64,000 bases of DNA, taken from NCBI GenBank assembly GCA_039105265.1, contig JAPFFF010000043.1, positions 1,117,501-1,181,500 on the forward strand, written 5' to 3'. Origin of the DNA: Tritrichomonas musculus (taxonomy: Eukaryota > Parabasalia > Tritrichomonadida > Tritrichomonadidae). Below are positions 19,279 to 29,276 of this stretch, piece by piece. The position numbers and the translations under genes are program-made. Every line of letters starts with the position of its first letter. Within the stretch, counting starts at the first letter, position 1. Below the pieces are notes generated by a model. That model saw only the letters and a list, made by a program, of their open reading frames with translations. It was not told the origin of the DNA and did not search any database.

Positions 19279-22200
19279 TTAATTATCAGTTGCACAAGGA
19301 TCATCCACTACTTCACCAAGTCCTTCATAAAATAGGTCATTGATATCTTTTATCTTCTTCAAATCATCTTTTTCATTTTTCTTCTCGGAATTTGGTCGTA
19401 ATACATAGTTACAATCAATGTCATACACAAGTTCAACATTCTTTAAATATTCGTATGATTCCTTATATGAAGCTTTATTAAGAAGAGAACGAATTGCGAT
19501 ATGGCTATAAATTTGAATTGCAAGAAAACGGCCATGAGAACAAACTTGCAATTCATTTTTAACGTCAGGCAGAGTTATTTTTTCATATTTCTTCACCATT
19601 GCCAAGCAGAGCAGATCGAATGAGTAACTAATTTTTACTGAATTAATTAACAAATATATAGCAATATCGAGATCCAAGTCAACACCTTCTTCGAAGAAGT
19701 AAATATGAGCTAAATTAAACATTGAAACAAGATCATTTTCCTGTTTAATTGCTTCATTGAAATATTCAATAGACATCATTATGTTCTGTTTAACACCTTC
19801 ACCGTTTTTATAAATGATGCCGAGATTATTTTTTGCAAATTGAGAATTCAAGCTTGATAACTGTTTAAAGTAGTCAATTGCTTTATTAATATCACGAGGA
19901 ACATGTTTTCCTTCGTAATAAAAAGTTGCAAGAGCAAATCTTGCTGATTTACTGCCTTGTTCTGCAGAACGAGTGAAATAATAAATAGCTTTATTAATTG
20001 TAGAATTTGATGAATTTCTTTTTAAATAAAGAAACGCAAGATGACATTGTGCTGACTTATGATTCTGATTAGCAGCAAGTGTCAAATAATAGAAAGCTTT
20101 ATTTAAATCAATAGGTACGAGAATCCCTTCTTCATATAACAAACCAAGTTGATATTGAGCATCTATATTAAATTTACTTGCAGACAATTCCAAATAATAC
20201 AAAGCTTTATTAACATTAGAAGAGAAAAGTTGTTCGTTTAAATTTAATATGCCAAGATGATATTGAGCATCAGGATTGTCATTATTAGCTGCTGATTGTA
20301 TATGAAAGAGGCCTTTATCTGCATCTTCTTTAATATATAAATAAATTTTACCAAGTTCAAGTTGTGCATGTGAATTATTATTATGCGATGCTGCTTGATA
20401 ATAAAATATTGCTTTATCAATATCCACAGGAACATCATTTCCCCATCTATAGATATTACCAAGTTGAACTTGTGCCATATCATTTCCAAAATTTGCAGAT
20501 ATAGATAAATAATGAATAGCTTTATTTATATCTTTATGTCCAAATGCTGGAACAGAATAAACATAGCCAAGTAAAAGAGGAGCTTCAACATTATTTTTTT
20601 TGGCTGCTTTAGAAGTATAATAAATACATTTCTCAATGTCTTGCTTAACAAATTTCCCTTCAAAATAAATAACACCGAGATTATATTGTGCTTTAACATA
20701 ATCACATTCAGCAGCAATTGTGAAATAATAAATTGCTTTATTAATATCTCGAGGAACATAAAAATTATTATAATAAATAACACCAAGTATATAGCATGAT
20801 TCTATTTCATTTTGTTTGGCTGCAGCTTCATAATAATCAATTGCTTTTTGAACATCTCTTTTTATTAAATTTCCTTGTAAATATAAATCACCAAGCAATT
20901 TTTGTGCTAAACTATAATTCTGACTTGCTGCAAGATGCAAATATTTAAAACCTAAATTTACATCTTTAACACAATAAATTCCATAAAGATAAAAGACACC
21001 CATGTTATATTGTGAAAGAGCATCATTTTGATCAGCTGCTAATTTAAAACATCCAACTCCTGTTTTGAATTCATGTTTTATAAAACATATTTCAGCAGCA
21101 TTTAAAAGTGAATGAAGATTTCTTGTTTGCTGTATCGCTTTCATGTAATAATGAATAGCTTTGTCCAAATCACAATAACCGCCAGTTTTATTAAAATAAA
21201 TATCACCGAGCTTTCTATTGGCTATTGAACATTTTAAATCAGATGCTTTTGAATAATATTGAATTGCTTTATTAATTTTATTTGATTTATAATATTCATT
21301 GCCAAGAAGCATTATTGATTCAATATCATTAAGATCAGCAGCATTTTGGAAATATTGGAAATTCCTCTTCAAATGATTTGGAATTCTCATCGTTTGATGA
21401 GTTGAGCCTAGTTCAAAAAGTGCTCGACCAATTCCTTTCTCTTTGTTATCATAAAGAAAAGCACTGTCGAAAACACTAAGAAGTCTCTTTTTAACTTCAT
21501 CATTTCCTTCATCATTAAACAGAAAATATGACGTAAATTTATTCATGATTTCATCTATCGTTGGACGTTTTTTCGGATCAGTTTGAATGCATTGATTACA
21601 AATTTCACTAAATTTTGAAAATTCAGAAGGAAAGCTTGATTCAGTGTCGAAAATGAATTGAATGATCTTGCCAAGTGAATAAATATCCGCAGAAAAAGAA
21701 AAGGGTTGATTTGAGATGATTTCTGGTGCAATAAATGAATGACTAAAATCACGTGTAACTATTTGATTTTCGTCGTATTTCGTTGAATTAAGTAAACGGT
21801 CAAGGTCAATTAAAATCATTGTTTTATCTCTGTCAATCATGATATTATTTGGTTTCAAATCACGACAGATAAAGCCAACATTATGGATGTAATGAAGAAC
21901 CAAAATGAGCTCATAAATGATGCATAATTTGTCAATTTTGTCAAGTTTTATTTCTTTGATTTCATCCAAATTTTCTCCGTTTATGAATTCAATAGCAATA
22001 CATTTTTGACTGTGGACAGTCGAATAACCGTAATATTTCAATAGAAAAAGATAATCTAAATTCAAATAATTTTTCCTTTCCCTTTCAATCAAAGGTAAAA
22101 AAGTGTCATTCTGTGGAATTTTCAATGCAAGTAACTTCCCTGTGTTTATATGATAATACAACTCAACAGAAGAAACTTGTTGGCCTAATTTTCTCAAATA

Positions 22201-22617
22201 AACACATTCGTTTTCTAAAAATTGAATCTCTTTCAATTCTCTCTCAAATTTCAATGGTTTATCTCTGATCCGTTTAAAATATGAATCTGAGTAACTTTTT
22301 TTAATCAAAAACCCAGAAATGATCTTTTGTATTAAATTCCAGAAATTTTTAACAATTCCGTTTTTGATTGAGAAGCGTTTTAAAAAGTTTGGAATTTCTT
22401 TGTAAATTAAAATTGATTGATCTTCTCTTGAAAAGTTAAATGAAATCGTTTTGGATAATAATTTGAGCTCATTTTGCAAATTGTTATTCAGACAATAAAT
22501 AACTGAACTTTTATTTTGATTAAAAAAAGGATGAACGAGCGAAAAATCAGATTGATTGATTATGAACAAAGAAAAATTAAAGCAAAATACGAAAAACTTT
22601 TCATTTTGGAAATTAAT
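19279..22617 (-). CDS. Sel1-repeat protein kinase, main part (5' end cut off by a transposon)
   Basis: The frame has no ATG at its 5' end. It begins at the transposon boundary and is the direct in-frame continuation of the 62-codon stub at 26678-26864, giving 1172 aa before insertion. The kinase domain has Lys in LALKIP, catalytic loop FICRDLKPNNIMID (HRD has become CRD), DFG replaced by DLD (LIDLDRLL), FIAPEI and RPTIDEIM. About 15 Sel1/TPR-like repeats follow, of the form (A)xYxLGxxYxxGxxVxxDxxKAIxYY. An acidic tail (EVVDDPCATDN) ends it. Sel1 solenoids bind partner proteins, so this is likely a signalling kinase with reduced or altered catalysis. Expression would now need a promoter in the inserted element. 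Confidence 0.85.
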   Translation of the reverse strand: MNFQNEKFFVFCFNFSLFIINQSDFSLVHPFFNQNKSSVIYCLNNNLQNELKLLSKTISFNFSREDQSILIYKEIPNFLKRFSIKNGIVKNFWNLIQKIISGFLIKKSYSDSYFKRIRDKPLKFERELKEIQFLENECVYLRKLGQQVSSVELYYHINTGKLLALKIPQNDTFLPLIERERKNYLNLDYLFLLKYYGYSTVHSQKCIAIEFINGENLDEIKEIKLDKIDKLCIIYELILVLHYIHNVGFICRDLKPNNIMIDRDKTMILIDLDRLLNSTKYDENQIVTRDFSHSFIAPEIISNQPFSFSADIYSLGKIIQFIFDTESSFPSEFSKFSEICNQCIQTDPKKRPTIDEIMNKFTSYFLFNDEGNDEVKKRLLSVFDSAFLYDNKEKGIGRALFELGSTHQTMRIPNHLKRNFQYFQNAADLNDIESIMLLGNEYYKSNKINKAIQYYSKASDLKCSIANRKLGDIYFNKTGGYCDLDKAIHYYMKAIQQTRNLHSLLNAAEICFIKHEFKTGVGCFKLAADQNDALSQYNMGVFYLYGIYCVKDVNLGFKYLHLAASQNYSLAQKLLGDLYLQGNLIKRDVQKAIDYYEAAAKQNEIESCYILGVIYYNNFYVPRDINKAIYYFTIAAECDYVKAQYNLGVIYFEGKFVKQDIEKCIYYTSKAAKKNNVEAPLLLGYVYSVPAFGHKDINKAIHYLSISANFGNDMAQVQLGNIYRWGNDVPVDIDKAIFYYQAASHNNNSHAQLELGKIYLYIKEDADKGLFHIQSAANNDNPDAQYHLGILNLNEQLFSSNVNKALYYLELSASKFNIDAQYQLGLLYEEGILVPIDLNKAFYYLTLAANQNHKSAQCHLAFLYLKRNSSNSTINKAIYYFTRSAEQGSKSARFALATFYYEGKHVPRDINKAIDYFKQLSSLNSQFAKNNLGIIYKNGEGVKQNIMMSIEYFNEAIKQENDLVSMFNLAHIYFFEEGVDLDLDIAIYLLINSVKISYSFDLLCLAMVKKYEKITLPDVKNELQVCSHGRFLAIQIYSHIAIRSLLNKASYKESYEYLKNVELVYDIDCNYVLRPNSEKKNEKDDLKKIKDINDLFYEGLGEVVDDPCATDN

Positions 22618-23578
22618 AGAACATAGGAAACTCTCATAATCTTTTGAAATTAATATATAATAAAGTATATCATATTATAAGAATATTTTAATAGAAAACG
22701 TTTCCCTAATTTTGCGTATATACTGAGATATGATCAAAGAAAGTTGCCAAAATTGAGAGGAATTTCTATTCAAATGTAGTATAATTTTGTAATTGATTTT
22801 TCTCGAAAATTTGGCGGACGATTTTTCTAAAAATTTAATATAATATATAATGCAATGTATACTACTATTTAAGATAAATGTAATATACCGGTCATTCGTT
22901 GGCTCTGTTCTGGAATCGTTTTTTCCAAAAAAAATCGTAAAATCGGCTAAAAATAGTGTAAATCGCTTTATCTCGGGATATATACTTATAATGCGCAATT
23001 TTTTTGCTTAATCGTGTTTTTAACATCATAATAAGACAAATAACCAATTTTTGGGTAAAAATATTGAATTTTGGCCGATATTGTTAGTAACGAGTTTTTT
23101 TGTATTTTTATCTTAATATAAAAAATCTCATTCTTCACGGATAGGAGTTTTTGGTTATTACTCTATATACAATAAGCATACAATCCTATAATTTTATAAT
23201 CATATACAATACAGTAATGCAATTATTGTTATACTAATTATGTAGGTACACCTATTTTTTTTTCTGACATTTAATGCAAAAATACAAAAATCAAATTTTT
23301 GAAATATATTTTATTAATAACTCGATGCAAAGCGAAGCTAATAAAAATATAGCAATTGATATATATTAAGATGCTTGCAATATATATTCTTATAATACCA
23401 TAAATTTTGAAACATTTTTACATTTACGTCTGGAGACTCGTTATGAAAATCACAACTTTTTGAAAGACTCTCCGCCGCGATTTCGCTTAAAATCTGAAAT
23501 CATCAATAACTATCTATGGTGAGTATATATTATTAATTTCGAAGCATATCGACATATCTCGAGAGTTTCCTATGTTCT
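22618..23578 (+). repeat. terminal direct repeat 1 of the 4060-bp transposon
   Basis: 961 bp bounded by inverted copies of AGAACATAGGAAACTCTC. A 107-codon frame inside starts with TTG and is not credible. It matches 25717-26677 base for base as far as I compared. Confidence 0.9.
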
Positions 23579-23658
23579 ATATTTTTTTAAAATTTTTGAC
23601 ATGTCATAAAATATTCAAATATTTCTATATATAAAAAGTGAAATGAAAAAATTATCTT

Positions 23659-25635
23659 TTATTCAGAATCATCATCATTAACCAAGTTATTCAACTGCTC
23701 ATCAGCATTCCAAAATATCATGTTGTTCAAGCCAGCTGTTTTTATCATGCCCGTTGATTTGGTAGAAATTGAACGTCGATTTTTTTCATAAAAATTCCCC
23801 AAAATCCCACTTAACTCTTGAAATGGCATTTTTCTTGGCTCTGGATCGATTAAATTCAATAATGGCATTTTTCTTACAATTTGAACATTCTTCCAAAGGT
23901 ACAATGCTTGCCGAAGATAGTAAATTATTGGACGTTCTTCAACTGGAGTGTTGTCAAAAATTTTCTTCCCACTGTCACTTCGTGATTCTGGAACTTTTTC
24001 TTCAATAGGCATGTTCTTGTACAATTCGTGCTCCAATAGAATGTATTTCATTGATTTCTGGAAATTCACGTGGCTGTCATCTTTTTTATTATGCCTCCGA
24101 ACATTTGCAAAATTGTGTTCTTGGTAGTGTGAACTGCATGCACCTGTATCAATAGCTTCTTCAGTGATTATTTGAGATGCAATTCCAATTGCAGTAAATA
24201 TGTATTGTTTACACCAATTATCTGTGAAACATCTCATTTTCTTATAGGTATTGGGCTGCACACGATAGATTTTTAAGTTGTGTTCAATGACATATTGTTG
24301 CATAAGATAATAAATCAATACAATACTTGCACCAAGTAAAAGATAGTCAATAGTCTCTTGCCGACTTAGTGAATTCCTGAATAGTGCCTCTAGTAAGAGT
24401 GTAGAAGGAAGCATTGATAAAAGTAAATAAAAGTCTTCGTTATCAATTATTTTTTGAATTGTTTGTAAAGTAAACAATTTTTTTGGGAGGTCATCTTCCA
24501 TTTTACGTCCTTTGTTGTTATCCAATAAGTAAGGAGCAATTCCAATAGTTTTTAAATCTTCTGCAGACCGTGTTTCATAAGAATCATATGGAGAAACTAG
24601 GAATTCTTCAAGAGAGGATTTTCTGTAACGATCTCTTTTTGTCAGGTGCAATGGATCTGAAAAATGAATTAATACTGCAAATATTTTAATTATACCAACA
24701 GCACCAAGACTTAGGAATCTTTCGAAGTTACCAATAATTTTGTCGATGAATATATTTGCATATATGCTATAAGTGTTGTCACCATCAGTGCCTAATCCGA
24801 TAATACTTATGTTTTTTGGCATGAGTGATATGATCGATTCAATTTTTTCGCGTAACTCTTGTGTTGCCTTACCTGATGTCGACGGAATACATGCAATTGG
24901 AAACTGTTTAAATTCTGGATTTAATGGTGCAAATGTCATACCGAATTCTGCTTGTATCACTGAGTTATAATTTAATTTAATAAATTCTAAAAATTCGTTG
25001 TCATCATTAATAAATGTTTCTGCTAATTCTGGATCGATCTCTTTGAGATTTAGCACGCCATCAATCCTACCATTTTTGTTTACTTTGACATACGGTGTAA
25101 CATATGCAGCATCAACCATGATAACTCCTTTTCCAGTAAAATTATTTGGTAAAAACCTTGACATGATATTCAAAATATTTTGTATATCGCCATTAAAAAT
25201 GTCGTCATGTATTCCTAAATTAGCGAGAGCTTGCTTTCTATATGTTGAAGCAGTTTTATATGTTGGGAACAATAAATTAGTATTTAAAATATTGAAGTAA
25301 TGTGGACTCATCATGCTTAACAGTGCAAAGAATTCGTGAAGTCCATCATAACGTCTTCCTTGAGGAAATTTTGTTATATTATCCCATGTAGCGCCGATGA
25401 ATCTTAATACTATTGGACTAATATTAATCGTTTTTTGTTTGTCTTCTGGTATATTCAATTTAATTTTCAGTAAGTCTGCTATTTGTCTTTTTAGCCTTGT
25501 ATTCTCCAAAATTAACCTTTCATTTTCACCTTGTAATCTTTGATTGTCTTCTAAGAGCTTTTCGTAAGTTTGCTGAGATCTTGCTTTTGCTCCTGTTTCG
25601 GGAGTAAACCATGATGGATTTCGCTTAGGCGCCAT
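23659..25635 (-). CDS. transposase of the direct-repeat transposon, P-superfamily-like
   Basis: 658 residues, ATG at 25633-25635. The N-terminal leucine-zipper coiled coil is at about residues 24-57 (LLEDNQRLQGENERLILENT, then RLKRQIADLL). Candidate catalytic residues of an RNase-H fold are D175 (VIMVDAAYV), D284 (IGLGTDGDN) and D327 with H330 in SDPLHLTKRDRYR. The DxxH arrangement recalls P-element/THAP9 transposases (D..D..H). So do the zipper and the 7-8 bp target duplication. I see no THAP zinc finger. A Cys/His cluster (GACSSHYQEHNFANVRRHNK) is near residue 500. The frame is intact, so the enzyme may be active. Family assignment is inference from motifs. Confidence 0.75.
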   Translation of the reverse strand: MAPKRNPSWFTPETGAKARSQQTYEKLLEDNQRLQGENERLILENTRLKRQIADLLKIKLNIPEDKQKTINISPIVLRFIGATWDNITKFPQGRRYDGLHEFFALLSMMSPHYFNILNTNLLFPTYKTASTYRKQALANLGIHDDIFNGDIQNILNIMSRFLPNNFTGKGVIMVDAAYVTPYVKVNKNGRIDGVLNLKEIDPELAETFINDDNEFLEFIKLNYNSVIQAEFGMTFAPLNPEFKQFPIACIPSTSGKATQELREKIESIISLMPKNISIIGLGTDGDNTYSIYANIFIDKIIGNFERFLSLGAVGIIKIFAVLIHFSDPLHLTKRDRYRKSSLEEFLVSPYDSYETRSAEDLKTIGIAPYLLDNNKGRKMEDDLPKKLFTLQTIQKIIDNEDFYLLLSMLPSTLLLEALFRNSLSRQETIDYLLLGASIVLIYYLMQQYVIEHNLKIYRVQPNTYKKMRCFTDNWCKQYIFTAIGIASQIITEEAIDTGACSSHYQEHNFANVRRHNKKDDSHVNFQKSMKYILLEHELYKNMPIEEKVPESRSDSGKKIFDNTPVEERPIIYYLRQALYLWKNVQIVRKMPLLNLIDPEPRKMPFQELSGILGNFYEKNRRSISTKSTGMIKTAGLNNMIFWNADEQLNNLVNDDDSE

Positions 25636-25643
25636 TAAAAAAA

Positions 25644-25648
25644 AATGA
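25644..25648 (-). promoter_or_regulatory. initiator of the transposase gene
   Basis: Minus-strand TCATT with A(+1) at 25646, 11 nt before the ATG; matches the host-type Inr. Confidence 0.45.
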
Positions 25649-25716
25649 TTCTATATTGAAAATTTCAGAGGTTTTTAAATTTGAAAGGAAAAAAAAGCAT
25701 GACCACGAAAAATTAT

Positions 25717-26677
25717 AGAACATAGGAAACTCTCATAATCTTTTGAAATTAATATATAATAAAGTATATCATATTATAAGAATATTTTAATAGAAAACGT
25801 TTCCCTAATTTTGCGTATATACTGAGATATGATCAAAGAAAGTTGCCAAAATTGAGAGGAATTTCTATTCAAATGTAGTATAATTTTGTAATTGATTTTT
25901 CTCGAAAATTTGGCGGACGATTTTTCTAAAAATTTAATATAATATATAATGCAATGTATACTACTATTTAAGATAAATGTAATATACCGGTCATTCGTTG
26001 GCTCTGTTCTGGAATCGTTTTTTCCAAAAAAAATCGTAAAATCGGCTAAAAATAGTGTAAATCGCTTTATCTCGGGATATATACTTATAATGCGCAATTT
26101 TTTTGCTTAATCGTGTTTTTAACATCATAATAAGACAAATAACCAATTTTTGGGTAAAAATATTGAATTTTGGCCGATATTGTTAGTAACGAGTTTTTTT
26201 GTATTTTTATCTTAATATAAAAAATCTCATTCTTCACGGATAGGAGTTTTTGGTTATTACTCTATATACAATAAGCATACAATCCTATAATTTTATAATC
26301 ATATACAATACAGTAATGCAATTATTGTTATACTAATTATGTAGGTACACCTATTTTTTTTTCTGACATTTAATGCAAAAATACAAAAATCAAATTTTTG
26401 AAATATATTTTATTAATAACTCGATGCAAAGCGAAGCTAATAAAAATATAGCAATTGATATATATTAAGATGCTTGCAATATATATTCTTATAATACCAT
26501 AAATTTTGAAACATTTTTACATTTACGTCTGGAGACTCGTTATGAAAATCACAACTTTTTGAAAGACTCTCCGCCGCGATTTCGCTTAAAATCTGAAATC
26601 ATCAATAACTATCTATGGTGAGTATATATTATTAATTTCGAAGCATATCGACATATCTCGAGAGTTTCCTATGTTCT
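25717..26677 (+). repeat. terminal direct repeat 2 of the 4060-bp transposon
   Basis: Same 961-bp unit as at 22618-23578, same orientation. Its outer edge meets the target duplication AATTAAT and the 5' stub of the kinase gene. Confidence 0.9.
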
Positions 26678-26864
26678 AATTAATAATTTGATCGATTAGA
26701 ATAAATTCAAAAGATTTTGTTTTCATGTTCAATAAATGATTAATATTTTCTTTTGTAAGAAAAGTAAATGAAAACTTGTAAATTGTTTCGTTAAATAGAC
26801 TGTATTCCATTTCTATATCACCATTTATTAAAAGATTTTGGAATTCTTTAAAGATTTGCAGCAT
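26678..26864 (-). pseudogene. 5' coding stub of the transposon-split Sel1 kinase gene
   Basis: ATG at 26862-26864. 62 codons (MLQIFKEFQNLLINGDIEME to LIDQIIN) run to the transposon edge, where the element supplies TAG. With the element and one target duplication taken out, codon phase continues exactly (IDQIIN then FQNEKFF) into the kinase frame at 22617. The host segment is 180 + 3339 = 3519 bp, divisible by 3. This supports one ancestral gene. Confidence 0.8.
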
Positions 26865-27318
26865 TTCTTTTCAAATTATATAAAATAAACTTTTTGAATG
26901 TTTTTATAAACTTTTCTGAGGAAAACTAAATTATAAAAAAAATGTAAATATTTTCATATGTATATTAAATTAATTATTACAAATATAATATTTATTTGTT
27001 ATAATCTTTATATTGACTTTTAAAAAAAAGTAATATCAATATATGAAATAAATCAAATTAATTTGATCAAATTGGTTCTTTGAAATTTCAGGTCAAATTA
27101 AACATTGATTAAAACACTTTCATCTATTTTCATATTTATATATTCTTAAGTATTCTTCTTCATTAATAAGACTAAATACTTTCACTTTTGGTATATGCCA
27201 TTCATTAGTAGAAATAAAGATTACATTTGATATTTTTTCTTTTTAATATATAAATAAGAAATGAAATTATTTACAAAATTAAAACAACATTTATTCTATT
27301 AAAAATATCTCTAATATA
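26865..27318. other. intergenic, upstream of the split kinase gene
   Basis: AT-rich. No ORF or RNA seen. It should hold the original kinase promoter, but no clear TCA(Y)(W) initiator stands close to 26864. Confidence 0.35.
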
Positions 27319-28467
27319 TTATGATAATAAACAATCTTTCCCATCTGACTTATTTTTATGATTTTTTCCACTTTTTTTCACTTTTTTGTTATGTTTGTTA
27401 TGCTTTTCTTCTTGTATTACTTTCTTTTGGCGCTTTTCATTTTGCTGGCTAGGAAATTGATTGGTATGAATCTTATTAACTACAAAATTATTTTGATTAA
27501 CTGCTTCCTTTTTATTACTATCTTTTTTATTATCGCTTTTATTCTGATTATTTGGACATACTTCAATTGTTTTTTTAAGTTTTTTCATCTTATCATAAAA
27601 ATCAATCCAATTAAAAGATTCAGAATTGAAACCATCTTTTTCCATTTTTTCTGTTATAATCGATCTTAAAAAATCATAATCTGGCTTATCTTTAAATTTT
27701 AGTTCAATTAAATAATCATAAATTTTTACCAATTCTGGATAAGGCTTAATTACTGTTGAAACTTGATTTTGTTTCATTTTTTTAACTTCATCATAATTTT
27801 TAATGTCATTCCAAGGCAATTTACCCATCTTCATTTCAATAATGCAATAAAACCAAGAAAAAAGATCATCGCATCTGCCTAAATCTTTACCATTGTGCGA
27901 ATTAACAGATGCATATTTTCTGGTTCCTTTATATCGACTGGGAACAGGTTCAAGAATCTCTCCATTTTCAAAATTAATATAAGGTTTTGAAATGCCGAAA
28001 TCGATGAGATTTAATGGATGTTTTTGGTCTCGTTTAAGTAAAAAATTGGTTGGTTTTATATCGCGATGAATATAACCGCATTCATGCAATTTCTCTATTA
28101 TTGAAAGACTTTGCAATGCAAAATTGTATGTGAATTCTGTTGTTATTGCTTCACTGTCTAATTTTTGAATATCTCCAATTGATGGACCAAGAGTATCCAC
28201 TATTAAATATTTAAAATCTTTTGTTTCGCCATCTGAATAATATTTCGGAAAATATGGACTATGAAGCTTTTTAATAATTTTGATCTCAGACTCTAGAGCT
28301 TTCTTAGGCGAGTTTAAATACTCTGTTTTCATAGCAAATTCTTTTCCATGTGAATTTGTAACTTTGTAAACATCGCCATATCCACCTTGCCCAAGTAAAC
28401 ATGCAATTTTATATCCATCAATGACTTCTCCTTTATTTAAAACAATTCGATTTAGATGAAACTCCAT
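27319..28467 (-). CDS. CK1-family protein kinase with polybasic tail and CaaX box
   Basis: 382 residues. The kinase domain is at about 17-290: glycine loop LLGQGGYGDVYK (25-35), Lys47 in FAMKTEY, catalytic YIHRDIKPTNFLL (H134-R135-D136), DFG 156-158 (LIDFGISKPY). RYKGTRKYASVNSH is the CK1-type substitute for APE. After about residue 300 the tail is Lys/Asn-rich and strongly basic (KHNKHNKKVKKSGKNHKNKS). It ends in Cys-Leu-Leu-Ser at 379-382, a classical CaaX farnesylation signal. The stop TAA follows directly. A prenylated, positively charged tail predicts attachment to the inner membrane face, as yeast Yck kinases achieve by palmitoylation. Initiator TCATA lies 13 nt before the ATG. Confidence 0.92.
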   Translation of the reverse strand: MEFHLNRIVLNKGEVIDGYKIACLLGQGGYGDVYKVTNSHGKEFAMKTEYLNSPKKALESEIKIIKKLHSPYFPKYYSDGETKDFKYLIVDTLGPSIGDIQKLDSEAITTEFTYNFALQSLSIIEKLHECGYIHRDIKPTNFLLKRDQKHPLNLIDFGISKPYINFENGEILEPVPSRYKGTRKYASVNSHNGKDLGRCDDLFSWFYCIIEMKMGKLPWNDIKNYDEVKKMKQNQVSTVIKPYPELVKIYDYLIELKFKDKPDYDFLRSIITEKMEKDGFNSESFNWIDFYDKMKKLKKTIEVCPNNQNKSDNKKDSNKKEAVNQNNFVVNKIHTNQFPSQQNEKRQKKVIQEEKHNKHNKKVKKSGKNHKNKSDGKDCLLS

Positions 28468-28477
28468 AAATAAAGAT

Positions 28478-28482
28478 TATGA
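28478..28482 (-). promoter_or_regulatory. initiator of the CK1 gene
   Basis: Minus-strand TCATA, A(+1) at 28480, 13 nt before the ATG. Confidence 0.5.
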
Positions 28483-28532
28483 CATCAATATATCAAAAAA
28501 TTTAAATTTCATTGAAATTTTGAATTGAACTA

Positions 28533-29274
28533 TAGTGTTCCTAAAAAATATTGATAAGAAATGAATTCAATAGTTAATCGTCGTTAACAAAAGTTATTTT
28601 ATTTTTAAAATTTTTAATTTAAAAAGTTAAATTTCTTATCAATATTTTTTCGGCAATTGAAAAAGTTGATTTTTTATTAAAAATTAAAATTAAAATCTTA
28701 CTTGATTGCCTTGCACTTCGAGGCATTGTTTCAATTTCTTTGGAAAAGAATCAATCAAAGAATTGTTTGTTGCTAAACTTAGATTATTCCATATAAAGAA
28801 TAAAATGTGTGTTCAGGAAACATTTGCCATTTCAGCTCCAGGGATTTCAGGAAACATTATTGCTTTAACGCACATGAAATACTTGATTTCATTTGTTAAT
28901 ATTTGTGGTAGGCAGGGTTGTGTTTTTTCTGGTCTCCCTTCATCAATCTATTTAGCTACTGCTTTGACGCAATTTAACGAAATACTTAATGCATCAGCTG
29001 TTTTGCTTTTATTAAAATTGTGCGATTGCAGAACCACTTGCGATTAAGTTATAGCGTTCGTTTGTATTTTTTGGTAAAGAAAACCTATAAATAAAAGGTC
29101 AAAAGATTGACCAACAATTGATTCATATATTCATGAATAGGTCATTAAATTTGAATGAATTTGAAACGAATTTTAAAATTCTCTCAAATTATTTTTAAAT
29201 AAATTTTCTCAATTTTTTCAATGAAACATGAAAATTTCTCTCAAATTTCTTATCAATATTTTTTAGGACCACTA
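28533..29274 (-). mobile_element. Tc1/mariner-type deletion derivative, copy 2 (742 bp)
   Basis: Same element as 6922-7663 in opposite orientation, with TA at 28531-28532 and 29275-29276. Termini, internal HTH remnant and stop codons look identical to copy 1. It sits 64 bp upstream of the CK1 ATG, close enough to affect that promoter. Confidence 0.85.
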
Positions 29275-29276
29275 TA

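Larger units (their letters stand above)
22618..26677 (-). mobile_element. DNA transposon with 961-bp terminal direct repeats and a P-like transposase (4060 bp)
   Basis: Two 961-bp direct repeats that I cannot tell apart (22618-23578 and 25717-26677) enclose 2138 bp with one transposase gene. Each repeat begins with AGAACATAGGAAACTCTC and ends with its reverse complement. The whole unit is flanked by AATTAAT at 22611-22617 and 26678-26684 (7 bp, or 8 if one terminal base is asymmetric). The inner flanks of the two repeats show no matching target duplication, so the composite moved as one unit. There is no reverse transcriptase, so this is not an LTR element. Apparent identity of the repeats and an open transposase frame imply a recent insertion. 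It interrupts the coding region of the Sel1 kinase gene. Confidence 0.85.

Noticed and set aside
22675-22998. 107-residue frame in both 961-bp direct repeats (also 25774-26097)
   Set aside because: Starts with TTG, low-complexity composition, no domain; the repeat is better explained as non-coding terminal sequence.
22618-26677. LTR retrotransposon reading of the direct-repeat element
   Set aside because: No reverse transcriptase, gag or tRNA primer site; the ends are long inverted motifs and the gene is a DDE/DDxxH-like transposase.
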